Assembly (NCBI GenBank): GCA_020832345.1
Contig: JAFIEY010000232.1
Coordinates: 1 to 52,111 of the forward strand
DNA from: Cryomorphaceae bacterium
GTDB lineage: Bacteria; Bacteroidota; Bacteroidia; Flavobacteriales; Schleiferiaceae
Direction of reading: 5' to 3'
DNA: 52,111 nucleotides
The first letter of the stretch is position 1; each line of letters starts with the position of its first letter. A program made the translations under genes and the position numbers. Shown here piece after piece: positions 25,477 through 34,812 of this stretch. Under the pieces are notes generated by a model. It was given only the letters and a program-made list of their open reading frames with translations, did not search any database and was not told the DNA's origin.

Positions 25477-26060
25477 AAACGCTCGTTTTAGCAACCCAAA
25501 ATCCGGGTAAAATTTCCGAGATTCGCGATTTATTACCCGAATCCATTACCGTCGTTTCCTGTAAAGAAGTTGGCATTACCGAAGACATTCCGGAAACAGG
25601 CGACACCCTGGAAGCCAACGCCGAACAAAAAGCCAGGTATATGTTTGATCGTTGTGGGTTGCCTTGCTTGGCCGACGACACTGGCTTGGAAGTAGAAGCA
25701 CTTGACGGCGCACCGGGGGTGTATTCTGCGCGATATGCCGGTCCGGAAAAAGACAGCGAAAAGAATATCGATAAACTGCTTTTAGCGCTTGCCGGAAATG
25801 AAAATCGTCGGGCGCGTTTCCGAACGGTTTTGGCGATGGTGAGTAAATCGGGGACCCAATTTTACGAAGGCATTGTACGCGGAACGATTGCCGAAAAACG
25901 AATGGGCAATTCGGGATTTGGATACGACCCCGTTTTCATTCCCGAAGGTGAAACCCGTAGTTTTGCACAAATGACAAAGGCGGAAAAAAACCAAATCAGT
26001 CACCGGGGCAGAGCTTTACAAAAAGCATTTGGCTCTAATCAAAATCCAGGGTCAATTTAA
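25473..26060 (+). CDS. rdgB: Non-canonical purine NTP pyrophosphatase (RdgB/HAM1 family)
   Basis: A 195-residue enzyme that hydrolyses dITP, ITP and XTP to monophosphates to keep deaminated purines out of DNA. The start LVLATQNPGKISEIRDLL is the family's nucleotide-binding opening. The catalytic-site block is LADDTGLEVEALDGAPGVYSARYAG, and the end has SHRGRALQKA with the conserved histidine and arginine. It overlaps the aspartoacylase-like gene by four bases. It also overlaps the convergent lipoprotein gene (ending 26035) by 26 bases at the 3' end. Confidence 0.95.
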   Translation: MKTLVLATQNPGKISEIRDLLPESITVVSCKEVGITEDIPETGDTLEANAEQKARYMFDRCGLPCLADDTGLEVEALDGAPGVYSARYAGPEKDSEKNIDKLLLALAGNENRRARFRTVLAMVSKSGTQFYEGIVRGTIAEKRMGNSGFGYDPVFIPEGETRSFAQMTKAEKNQISHRGRALQKAFGSNQNPGSI

Positions 26061-27228
26061 AACGCATTACACGACCATTCCCGGCATCCGCGACATAAAC
26101 AATTCTCCGATAATAGGCAACTCCACTGGGCTGGTTAAACTCCATCAATCCGGTTCCTTTTCCACCAAATGACGTCTTTTGCATTTTGGTAATACCGGTG
26201 GCCGGCGGGGGTAAAACACCTTCAAAACCGTCTGGGGTAAACTGAAATAAGCTGTCCTTTTCCGCATCCACCACAAAAAGAAATCGGGTATTATCTCCCG
26301 CGACGGTTAGATTGACTGGCCGAGCAAATTTATTGGGCTCATAGAGAAACCCATCCGCTTTGGAAGTGTCACCTACGGGGAAAATCCGCGGACTGAATTC
26401 AGTTCCAAAATCCGTTTCTGTATATTCAATGTATTGAACGCGCAATTCGTTGGAGGGACTAACACTGCTATAAAAAAAGTGCCTTTGCGTTGATGCTTGT
26501 ATTTGTGGCGGCTGGGCCAAGGTGGCAATGCCAGATGGTTTTTGAAAATAGTCGTTGAAAATTCCGCTACTGGTGTTCACGGAAACCGTGGTTTCAAATT
26601 GATCTGTGTTGGAAAAAATCAATACCGCGTCATTAGGCCCCAAAACGCCAGAGCCTCCCTCCCCCTGTCGGGTAATGTAATAACGATTATTTTGACTGGG
26701 ATTATCACTGGCCATGATGGCGGCTTTTTTAAATCGAACTGTTCTATCGTTGTTGTTCACATTACTTCGAGCGTAAAATGGATGAACGACTTTGTTGTGA
26801 ATTCTCGCATATCGAATACCGTATTGTCCGGAATTATTCATCATTCTAATACGGTAAATGCAAGCGAGCGAAACGGATTGTCCGGCAATAATTGTATCGT
26901 GGGTACCGGTGGCCAACAAATCAAAACGACGATCTTGGGTAACACTAGTTACACCTGGCACGCGAAACCGACCCTGTACGACCCCACTCTCATCAAGACC
27001 AACGATTTCCTCCGTTGCCTCGTCCACTACATAGAGTAATTGATCAAATCCGATACAAATATCGGTGGGGTAAACAAATTGGTCCCACACAGGTTGGATG
27101 GGCACATAGGCAACATCCCGGTTGGTAAATTCCGGTTGGTCGATAAAACTCAAATCTGTTTTATCGCCAAAATATGCTGTACAGGAACTCAGCATGGCTA
27201 TGATGATAATGAAAAGATTGCGCATCAT
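26035..27228 (-). CDS. NHL-repeat lipoprotein, last gene of the surface cluster
   Basis: From the ATG at 27228 the protein has 397 residues. It starts MMRNLFIIIIAMLSSC, a lipoprotein signal with Cys16 as the anchor. The rest shows a six-bladed-propeller pattern: QPSGVAYYRRIVYVADAGNGRVMRF near the end is a clean NHL repeat, and DICIGFDQLLYVVDEATEEIVGLD is another near the start. The frame extends upstream to 27375 over the PorV-like gene, but that part has no signal peptide. The start overlaps the PorV-like stop by four bases. It is probably a surface or periplasmic binding protein; the partner is unknown. Confidence 0.85.
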   Translation of the reverse strand: MMRNLFIIIIAMLSSCTAYFGDKTDLSFIDQPEFTNRDVAYVPIQPVWDQFVYPTDICIGFDQLLYVVDEATEEIVGLDESGVVQGRFRVPGVTSVTQDRRFDLLATGTHDTIIAGQSVSLACIYRIRMMNNSGQYGIRYARIHNKVVHPFYARSNVNNNDRTVRFKKAAIMASDNPSQNNRYYITRQGEGGSGVLGPNDAVLIFSNTDQFETTVSVNTSSGIFNDYFQKPSGIATLAQPPQIQASTQRHFFYSSVSPSNELRVQYIEYTETDFGTEFSPRIFPVGDTSKADGFLYEPNKFARPVNLTVAGDNTRFLFVVDAEKDSLFQFTPDGFEGVLPPPATGITKMQKTSFGGKGTGLMEFNQPSGVAYYRRIVYVADAGNGRVMRFKLTLDFD

Positions 27229-28241
27229 GATTTCTTTTTTCCGGTATTTAGTAATAAAAATCGCAACCCAATTAAATGTTGCATTCCCACAAAATCCGTG
27301 GGATTCGCACCGTAATCGATATACATGGTGTTTTCGCCGAGGGCGGCTTTTACCCCAAAACCAAATGTCGGCCATTGTTGCCCGTCCACACTGATCTTGT
27401 ATCCCAGTCGAAGGAAATACACATCGGAATAGTCATATTCCCCACCGAGTCGGATATTTTCCGCATTATCATTTGGATGGTTGATTTGAAATGCAGCGTG
27501 AATGCTGTGCTGCCCATTCTTGTATGCTCTAGCAGATGCGCCAAGACTAAAAAGAATGGGAAGAGTGTTGTCGTCCAGTGCAATTCCCGGCGTTCTATTA
27601 AAATCCACCGGAAGCCTGTCTCTGGAAGAAAGCGCTGAATTTCCACTGAAATTGGAAACAACAACGGCAAATTGCAGGTCTCTCCAATCGGTTTGGTACA
27701 AAAACGACAGATCGACAGCTGCGGTATGGGCGGTAAATTCTGCAATATTTTCGTAAATATATTTTAGGGATAACCCCGCACTGAATTGATCGCTGAGTTT
27801 TCGCGCATAAGTCAAACCAAAAGCCATATTCACTACACTAAACTCCCTGCCTGTGCCCTGCGGCATAAATTCCGTTCGCTCTTTAATGGATCCACTATTC
27901 AATCCATTGATAGAAAATCCGATAACATCATTTCTTTTGGCATTGGGGAAAGCGCCACCCACAAAGCTTTGGTTGACGCCTGCACCCACAAACATATTTT
28001 GCATGCTAAAAGAATTGTGGCGAAGTTGCGTAAGCGCCGCGGGGTTGGTAAATAGAGAATAGACGTCGCCGGAATTAGCCGCACTTGCACCCCCCATTCC
28101 CAAAGATCTGGGATTGATGTCATTTTTTAAAAACGTGAGGGCGGACAAACCGGCACGCTCACCGCCGTAATTTGGCAAGACTTGTGCATTGAGCATGCCT
28201 TGCAAAAAAACCGTCAATATGATTGTGTATCTTCTCATCAA
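27225..28241 (-). CDS. PorV/PorQ-family outer-membrane protein
   Basis: A 338-residue beta-barrel. The signal peptide is about 1-19 (MMRRYTIILTVFLQGMLNA before Q). The conserved PorV/PorQ (UPF0164) opening is INPRSLGMGGASAANSGDV, followed by YSLFTNPAALTQL. In T9SS, PorV acts at the attachment complex that delivers secreted proteins to the surface. Here the gene sits beside a T9SS-sorted protein, a receptor and lipoproteins, so it may be a cluster-specific variant instead of the core PorV. It overlaps its neighbours on both sides by four bases. Confidence 0.88.
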   Translation of the reverse strand: MMRRYTIILTVFLQGMLNAQVLPNYGGERAGLSALTFLKNDINPRSLGMGGASAANSGDVYSLFTNPAALTQLRHNSFSMQNMFVGAGVNQSFVGGAFPNAKRNDVIGFSINGLNSGSIKERTEFMPQGTGREFSVVNMAFGLTYARKLSDQFSAGLSLKYIYENIAEFTAHTAAVDLSFLYQTDWRDLQFAVVVSNFSGNSALSSRDRLPVDFNRTPGIALDDNTLPILFSLGASARAYKNGQHSIHAAFQINHPNDNAENIRLGGEYDYSDVYFLRLGYKISVDGQQWPTFGFGVKAALGENTMYIDYGANPTDFVGMQHLIGLRFLLLNTGKKKS

Positions 28242-31078
28242 AATCTAAATGCTATGCCAAATAAAACTTGCCTAGGGGCCAAATAACGAGCGGGGTTTCG
28301 GGGATCCAGACCGGATTCTTGCGGGCCGTTGTACTCCGGACGGGGATCGCGCCAGGTAAGCGGCACATCATCTCCGTACTCGTAAGCTCTTCCAGTTACC
28401 GGGTTAATTATTTGCGCGTTGAGGTGATTAAACATATTTCGTATTTCAGCACTAAAAACCAGTCCTCGCTTACCACTGAGCATCCAGTCATAACTCAGCT
28501 TTAGATCAAAGTTGATCCACGGTGTTGCAATGCCTTCTAAAAAACGGTCGTTACGCACTTCAAATTCCGGGCGTCCCAAATCGTTTTCTGAAACTTGTAC
28601 CTGCGGCGTATATCGGAATCCGGAGGTGTAGCGATAGGAGAAAAAGGCCCGGAATCCGGTGAGATTAATTCCCAGTGCCCTAAAGGTGCTATCCGGCGTA
28701 AAGATCACACCGGCATTGATATTCCATGGGCGGTCAAATGCCAGATACTGTTCCCGCGAAAGTTGAATTTCACCCGTTTGGGCAATTTGCAACGCCGATT
28801 CCCTGGCACTGTTAGATTTTCCACGGGCCAATTGATATGCGGCATTTCCGAAGGCATTCAGGTATTTCATGAACCGGTATTGAAATCCGAATTCTACCCC
28901 CATTATCTTCGCATAATCCTGGTTGATGTAAACGGTTTTGGTTACCGGCCTACCTGTATTGTCGGTTACAATGGCCGTCCGGGAAACGATATAGTCAAAA
29001 CGGTTGTTGTTGAATGCCGTGAGGGAAATGGCCAGATTCTTATTGACCATGCTTTTTAGTCCAACTTCATAACTAACATTGACCTCTGGATCCAGGTCGG
29101 GATTTCCCAAACTTGAGAGAAACGAGCGATCTTGAAAAACCGGATCAAGGCCGGCATATAAAAACCTCGGATGAGGCAATCGCATGCTATGGCCGTAATT
29201 AAAATACATCACATTATTTTCCGTGATGGGGAAAGAAACATTGATTCGGGGTAATAATCGGGCTTTCCATCTCAACCCCATTAAATCCACCGTTTTGTTT
29301 TCATAATCAATACGACTTTGATTTAAAACGGGAGAATTGGGATCCGCCACGGCTTCATCCGCAAACCGACCTGGCGCCCAGTAATTCAGTCGCGCACCAA
29401 GTGTTGCAATGATTCCCTTATAGCTTATCCTATCCTCTACAAACAAACCACCATTTTGGGGTCGCACTTTCCATATATCACTTGAGGAACCGATGGAAAC
29501 CGAGGGTGTCGTGGTTGAATCATCAATTCGGATGGGGGCGCCTACCCAGGGGCGGGTAACATCAGCCCATTGGTATTCCGTGAAAACATGGCTAAAACCA
29601 AAACTCACGCGGTTTACCCCATCACCCGGATCATAGGTTATTTTGCCGCGAAGGGTGTATTCTTGAGCATAGTGATCGTGCCAAAGGGAAGAAATACCGC
29701 CATTATTTACCAGCCCGTCGCCCGGCAAAACGAAGAAGGTTCCACTGGGATCTCCTGGGTTAAATATCCCCACCGGGTGCGTTATGATATTTGCTTCATC
29801 ATAAATTTGATCTACTGTTTCCGTGCGAAAAGGCCGACCGTTGGCATCTGCACGCAAATTGGTAAACAAGCGCCCAAGACTCAAAGATGCTCCCCACTTT
29901 TTATTGATCATGTGACGAACATTGATGGCTGTGAGTACCGAACGATGGGTGTAGGTGGTGGCGTTGTCTAAATTATTACTTCTGGCGTATTGAAATCCGG
30001 GCGCCAAAATGGCATCAAAACCTACGATTTGCAGGGTTCTGGTATTTTGATTGATATTGACACTTGCCTGGTTGGTCAGGGTAATTTTAGTGCCCGGTCG
30101 AACTTGATAAGCCGCTTTAAATGTGTGGGTAAATACATTGGAATACCGTGGGGCAAACAAATTTGGATTTCTGGGAAAAAGAGAGGAATTCAATTGATCC
30201 GCCGTGGCACCAAAATATTCATCGGTTATCATACCGGTGAAGTTGTTAAATACCGTCAGTTTTTTTTTGGTTCCCGGAATGGGCGTCCCGATGGTTAATT
30301 CTATGATATCCGTGTTAAAACTGGTGGCCAAATTCGGGTTGTTAAAAAAGTCTCGCTGCCAGCTTCCGGACATTTCGAATTTGTCACCGGCTTCGCGAAT
30401 GGTGGTATTGACTACACCCGAAGAACCCCCACCAAACTCAGCACCGGCACCACCGGTAGTTAAACTCATAGATCCGATGGAAGAGGAAGCTAAATTGACA
30501 CCAAAACCGGTACCTGCCAATGGATCCTGCGCACTGATGCCATCCACCAAATATTCCGTTTCATATACCCTGGCTCCCCGTATTTGAAGGCCGTCGGGGG
30601 TTTCGATTACCCCGGCCTGCATGGCAACAACTTCCTGCACGTCACGACTGTTCATTTCCGCCAATTCTTGTCGGGTAATCGTCACCTCAGAAGCTGCCAA
30701 CTCCAAATCAATCTGCGACTTTCGACCCACCACCTCAACTTCACCCAAACCGGAAACTTCAGAAGATAATTTTATATCCAAAACCGTAGGCTCACCGGCT
30801 TTGATTTCGATATCGTTATATTGCCGTGTACCATACCCGAGATATTGTACTTTCACAGAATAGGCACCGGGTTTTATATCGCTAATGGCGTAAAAACCGG
30901 CTACATTTGAAGAGGCGCCTTTGTACGTACCTACTAGCGCAACCGATGCGCCAACCAGAAGTTCTCCCGTGTCTTCATCTACAATAACGCCCTGAAGTTT
31001 GCCCGTATTCTGTGCAAAAATCAATTGGGTGAAGCAAATCATCAGCCCGGTAAAAAACCACTTACCAATCGAAGTCAT
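28238..31078 (-). CDS. TonB-dependent receptor with N-terminal carboxypeptidase-regulatory-like domain
   Basis: From the ATG at 31078 the protein has 946 residues. It has a signal peptide (MTSIGKWFFTGLMICFTQLIFA before Q). A CarboxypepD_reg-like domain follows, starting GKLQGVIVDEDTGELLVGAS. The plug domain is next, with EVVAMQAGVIETPDGLQIRG and VNLASSSIGSMSLTTGGAGAE. The barrel covers the last 700 residues and ends RQVLFGIAFRF, a typical final aromatic strand. This is the energy-dependent importer of the cluster. The frame runs on to 31168, but that part overlaps the upstream lipoprotein gene and adds nothing. No SusD-type gene is adjacent, so it is not a standard SusCD pair. The substrate is unknown. 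Confidence 0.93.
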   Translation of the reverse strand: MTSIGKWFFTGLMICFTQLIFAQNTGKLQGVIVDEDTGELLVGASVALVGTYKGASSNVAGFYAISDIKPGAYSVKVQYLGYGTRQYNDIEIKAGEPTVLDIKLSSEVSGLGEVEVVGRKSQIDLELAASEVTITRQELAEMNSRDVQEVVAMQAGVIETPDGLQIRGARVYETEYLVDGISAQDPLAGTGFGVNLASSSIGSMSLTTGGAGAEFGGGSSGVVNTTIREAGDKFEMSGSWQRDFFNNPNLATSFNTDIIELTIGTPIPGTKKKLTVFNNFTGMITDEYFGATADQLNSSLFPRNPNLFAPRYSNVFTHTFKAAYQVRPGTKITLTNQASVNINQNTRTLQIVGFDAILAPGFQYARSNNLDNATTYTHRSVLTAINVRHMINKKWGASLSLGRLFTNLRADANGRPFRTETVDQIYDEANIITHPVGIFNPGDPSGTFFVLPGDGLVNNGGISSLWHDHYAQEYTLRGKITYDPGDGVNRVSFGFSHVFTEYQWADVTRPWVGAPIRIDDSTTTPSVSIGSSSDIWKVRPQNGGLFVEDRISYKGIIATLGARLNYWAPGRFADEAVADPNSPVLNQSRIDYENKTVDLMGLRWKARLLPRINVSFPITENNVMYFNYGHSMRLPHPRFLYAGLDPVFQDRSFLSSLGNPDLDPEVNVSYEVGLKSMVNKNLAISLTAFNNNRFDYIVSRTAIVTDNTGRPVTKTVYINQDYAKIMGVEFGFQYRFMKYLNAFGNAAYQLARGKSNSARESALQIAQTGEIQLSREQYLAFDRPWNINAGVIFTPDSTFRALGINLTGFRAFFSYRYTSGFRYTPQVQVSENDLGRPEFEVRNDRFLEGIATPWINFDLKLSYDWMLSGKRGLVFSAEIRNMFNHLNAQIINPVTGRAYEYGDDVPLTWRDPRPEYNGPQESGLDPRNPARYLAPRQVLFGIAFRF

Positions 31079-32489
31079 CCTGAATGATTTTATCAAATAA
31101 ATCTTGAAGCGAAGTTGGATTTGTAATAAAACGATGTAAACTGGTGGCGAAAAAAACCTGCTGAACATTATTGTTTCGTCTGCGCAATGCGGCTATCAAA
31201 TTATCACCCTGCCAGTTATTTATTGGCGTCAGTTGTGCGCGGTAAAAATCCTCGGAATCCAGTGACCGAACCAGAGGAACGATTCCCGTTAGGGTTCCAT
31301 CCGGGGAAACAGGTGGGTAACCGCTTAAAACCGGAATCAGGGAACTATCGGCGGTAAGTCTCGCTTGGCCCCCACTGACCACCACGCCTTCTATGGGGAA
31401 CCCAATGCCCAGACTTTGAAAATCAGAAGACGATGTAAGTATGGTCGTCACAAATGATTTTCCATTGTTGCTATTAAATTCGGCAATTAGTGGAGATAAA
31501 TTCACCAAAATGGTTGCGGACTGTCCGGTAGCCGAATTGGTAAAGGAGGCGATATCGGTATAAATAAACAATTTATCATACCGCTTAAGTACCCGTCCAA
31601 AATTAGCTGCCCAAAATTTGGGTTGGTATTTTCCCTGGTCACGGTAAAAATCGATAAAATCGCAATCGTTATTAAATGCATTTTTCGCGTAAGGGGTAAT
31701 AACATTTCGCACCGACATAGGCTGACCACAAATAATCAGGTTGTCGGAATTTTGCTGTTTAAAGTAAAAAGCATTTGAAGTATCTACATCACTTTCTGCG
31801 CCTGCAATGTCAATGGCTTTTATATATACGACGTTTTCGGCATTGACCCGAACATCCGATGCCATTTGGGAAATAGGATTATTTTCTGTAGCAGAAAATA
31901 TTTGTGCCTGACCACTTCCTGAGGTAGAATTGGGATCGAGCATAAAGGTGATAACGTTGGCCGAAGGAATAGGAAACCAATCGCCGTCATTAAATTTCAT
32001 CAAAACCTGGCTAATGGTTTCATCTCCATCGAGATCAGTTGCCCGCCACCGGAAAGTGGCCGCCACAAGCGCTGTATCTTCCGGCCCTACTTCATTGTCG
32101 AAGGAAGCAACCGGTGGTGTATTGCGAAGCGGAATGCGCAGGTATGCAGGATCAGGGTCTTTTGCGCCTTCATTGTCGATGGCCCGCACCCAAAAATCCT
32201 GATCCATGGTATCCGAACCGGCATCAATTGAAAACCGGAATGTACTATCGTTTTTGGTGGTGTTAAACCAATTTTCCCGATCAAAGGAAAATTCAAAACC
32301 CACCACATAGCCATCTTTGTCGGTTCCAAACCAACTCAGTCGCACATTGGAATTAAGCCTGTTTTCGCCTACCCGATTGATACTTTCCAGAGAGATAAAC
32401 GTATTGGGCGGCAAGTTTTCATTTTTGTCGCCACGCATACATCCCCAAATCGCGGATAGAATCAGAAATATGATAATATAGTTTCGCAT
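31062..32489 (-). CDS. Surface lipoprotein with fibronectin-like domains
   Basis: A 475-residue lipoprotein. The signal MRNYIIIFLILSAIWGC ends in Cys17. The next 200 residues read like two Ig or fibronectin-type domains (LSWFGTDKDGYVVGFEFSFD, FWVRAIDNEGAKDPDPA, FRWRATDLDGDETISQVLMKF). The last 230 residues look like an alpha/beta domain (NLIICGQPMSVRNVITPY, VLKRYDKLFIYTD), which I cannot name. It overlaps the receptor gene by 17 bases. By position it could serve the receptor as a surface partner, as SusD does elsewhere; this is inference. Confidence 0.82.
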   Translation of the reverse strand: MRNYIIIFLILSAIWGCMRGDKNENLPPNTFISLESINRVGENRLNSNVRLSWFGTDKDGYVVGFEFSFDRENWFNTTKNDSTFRFSIDAGSDTMDQDFWVRAIDNEGAKDPDPAYLRIPLRNTPPVASFDNEVGPEDTALVAATFRWRATDLDGDETISQVLMKFNDGDWFPIPSANVITFMLDPNSTSGSGQAQIFSATENNPISQMASDVRVNAENVVYIKAIDIAGAESDVDTSNAFYFKQQNSDNLIICGQPMSVRNVITPYAKNAFNNDCDFIDFYRDQGKYQPKFWAANFGRVLKRYDKLFIYTDIASFTNSATGQSATILVNLSPLIAEFNSNNGKSFVTTILTSSSDFQSLGIGFPIEGVVVSGGQARLTADSSLIPVLSGYPPVSPDGTLTGIVPLVRSLDSEDFYRAQLTPINNWQGDNLIAALRRRNNNVQQVFFATSLHRFITNPTSLQDLFDKIIQDDFDW

Positions 32490-32533
32490 GAAAAAAATAG
32501 GAGGACGCCATAATGACGTCCTCCAATATTCAT

Positions 32534-34771
32534 TTAACGTTGAACCAAAACTTTAGCTGTTTTCACGACAACACCTGAACGGGTATCTATCACGCGCATC
32601 ACGTACATACCATCGGGCAGGGTATTAGCATCCACCTGAGTTTCTGTGCCAAAACGAGATTCAGCTTTGCGAACCATTCTTCCGTTTAGGTCAAATAGTT
32701 GAACTGAAAAATCACGGATTTCTGAAACCTCCACGGTAAAGAATGCACTGGTAGGATTGGGATAAATAGAAACATTGGCCATGCCTTCAAACGAAGTTAC
32801 ACTGATCGTAGGGCGACAGTCCAGACTATCCAGGGAGAAATTCGGATTAATGAAGTCATCGTTGGCGCGGGGCAAAAGGCGGTATTCGCCAAATCCGTAA
32901 AACCAAATACCTTCAATGGCATCGAATTCCATTCCGCTGTTGGTCAATACCACTGGCACCATCATGGCACCGTTGGACGTAGCCCATGCTGAATCGTTTA
33001 CGACACTTACGTAAAGTGAGGAACGGCTGTTACCATCGCGTCCGGCGAGAACAATGGTAGATTCGTTAAGTCCATTGGCCGTGTCGGTTGAGATTAGATA
33101 ATCACCAAAATTACCACGACGAGGATCAGAAATAACCACTTTTCCATTGGGGTTTTCCATGCGCAATACCATGCTTTCGTATTTTTCAATTTCACCTGAA
33201 GCATACATAGAAGGCATATTGGGGTTTAGGGTTACCGGAGTAACTGTGCCACTATTTCCAGTAGTCGTAATGTTGGTCACATTGATTTGGGTAAACCCAA
33301 AGTTTTCTTCAACCGTACCGGTAACTGTAACTTCTTGTTCGCGGAATAGATTCGCCAAGTCGGGAGATCCAAGTAGGGCAACTCCAGCCCACTCATTAAA
33401 ATTCGGGTCTTGGATATAAACGAAACCCAAATCGCAAACCTTGGTTGAGGCGGTTACCACTCCGGTTACAGTTACTTGCTGACCTTCATAAGGAGAACCG
33501 CCAAAAGTTGGATTAAATTGCACATCAGGAATCACCATTCCATTGTCGCGAACCACGTAAAAATACGTGTTTTTGGGCGCAACATTAAATGGGGCGGTCG
33601 TGACATTATTGTCATTATCGATGGCTTCGATATAATAACGCACCATGGTATTATTGGGAAAAGCGGGAATTACAGCGCTGTATTCATCTGTGGTGCCGGG
33701 AATTAAAAGGGGCGTTACATTGCTATAGGTAGAAAGGGCAGCTGAAGTATCGTCAGAATAATAAAGCTCCAAATCCGTAATGGTTCCATCGAGATCATAG
33801 GCGGTAAAGGTTACTTCAACCGTTTGTGATGCATTTGGCACCTGCGGCGTTCGGATGACATTCTCAACAAACGGGGGAGATGCACCGAGGTCATAGTGTG
33901 TAGAATCGAAAGGGTTCAGTTCGTAACCCCTTCCATTTCCTCCGGTACAACCGTTTCCGGAATGCAAAACAATACCGCGAATGGAATTGTAAAAAGCGCC
34001 TACTGTGGGCGGCGTAAAAGTTCCGTTTCCGGGACCGCCGTTGGAAGTTGCATAGGGAGAATTCGGATTAACCGGGGTATGGTTACTCATCTTCTGCGCA
34101 ATAAAGCGGTCGGAAACATTGATGCGATTTCCATTGGCATCAACCACATCGAAGCTGACCCGACTACCACCGGCAAAAATATCAACATTGACAACAGTCA
34201 CATTTTGAATTTCCACAAACGCTCCTTCCCATTGTTCTCCGGAAGGCAATTGATTTACGCGGTTGTTGTCATTCAAATCACCGACATTTACCAAAGCCGG
34301 TTGGGGTGGAGTTTGTGTACCACTCAATAACGACAAGGAGTTAAAATCAATGATTTCCAATTGATTGTTTCTTGCAAACATATTGACTACACCAATAACC
34401 TCCACGATATCTCCGGCCACAACCTGAGTAGCCACGGGATGGGCAACCATTGCAGTACCCGTAGAATATGAACAAAGCACTTCAATGCCCTTAAATGGCT
34501 CTGCGGTAGTACCGGTTGCCGTATCGGCGATATACATAAACGGACGAAGTCCTCCCTGCACACTACCGGAAGCAACCTCAACCAGGCCACCATCTACCAT
34601 TACAACACCAACGGTTCTTACGGTATCTCCGTGGTATTGGGAAGTATCATTACAGTTGGCCAAATCAGAAGCACTCACAAATTGAATATCGTGAATACTA
34701 ACGGTTGGCGGCGTTTGAGCAAAAAGCCCAAGGGTTGCCATTACAACAATGGCGGAAAAAAATGTTCTCAT
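32534..34771 (-). CDS. T9SS type A-sorted secreted protein
   Basis: A 745-residue secreted protein. It has a signal peptide (MRTFFSAIVVMATLGLFA before Q). Repeated OB-fold-like segments follow (VGVVMVDGGLVEVASG, VTVTGVVTASTKVCDLGFVY, VTVTGTVEENFGFTQINV), with an Ig-like part in between (VEVTFTAYDLDGTITDLELYYSD). The last 75 residues are a clear T9SS type A sorting domain: SIYPNPTSAFFTVEVSE, then VQLFDLNGRMV, DGMYVMRV and VKTAKVLVQR. It should therefore be exported through T9SS and fixed to the surface or released. The N-terminal domains are of the type seen in nuclease-linked Bacteroidota secreted proteins, but no nuclease domain is visible. Confidence 0.92.
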   Translation of the reverse strand: MRTFFSAIVVMATLGLFAQTPPTVSIHDIQFVSASDLANCNDTSQYHGDTVRTVGVVMVDGGLVEVASGSVQGGLRPFMYIADTATGTTAEPFKGIEVLCSYSTGTAMVAHPVATQVVAGDIVEVIGVVNMFARNNQLEIIDFNSLSLLSGTQTPPQPALVNVGDLNDNNRVNQLPSGEQWEGAFVEIQNVTVVNVDIFAGGSRVSFDVVDANGNRINVSDRFIAQKMSNHTPVNPNSPYATSNGGPGNGTFTPPTVGAFYNSIRGIVLHSGNGCTGGNGRGYELNPFDSTHYDLGASPPFVENVIRTPQVPNASQTVEVTFTAYDLDGTITDLELYYSDDTSAALSTYSNVTPLLIPGTTDEYSAVIPAFPNNTMVRYYIEAIDNDNNVTTAPFNVAPKNTYFYVVRDNGMVIPDVQFNPTFGGSPYEGQQVTVTGVVTASTKVCDLGFVYIQDPNFNEWAGVALLGSPDLANLFREQEVTVTGTVEENFGFTQINVTNITTTGNSGTVTPVTLNPNMPSMYASGEIEKYESMVLRMENPNGKVVISDPRRGNFGDYLISTDTANGLNESTIVLAGRDGNSRSSLYVSVVNDSAWATSNGAMMVPVVLTNSGMEFDAIEGIWFYGFGEYRLLPRANDDFINPNFSLDSLDCRPTISVTSFEGMANVSIYPNPTSAFFTVEVSEIRDFSVQLFDLNGRMVRKAESRFGTETQVDANTLPDGMYVMRVIDTRSGVVVKTAKVLVQR

Positions 34772-34812
34772 GAGAAATTCAAAATTTAAAATTAGTGAAA
34801 AACAAAAACTGA

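Noticed and set aside
32534-34771. Nuclease activity for the T9SS-sorted protein
   Set aside because: OB-like domains of this style occur in secreted nucleases, but no catalytic nuclease motif was seen.
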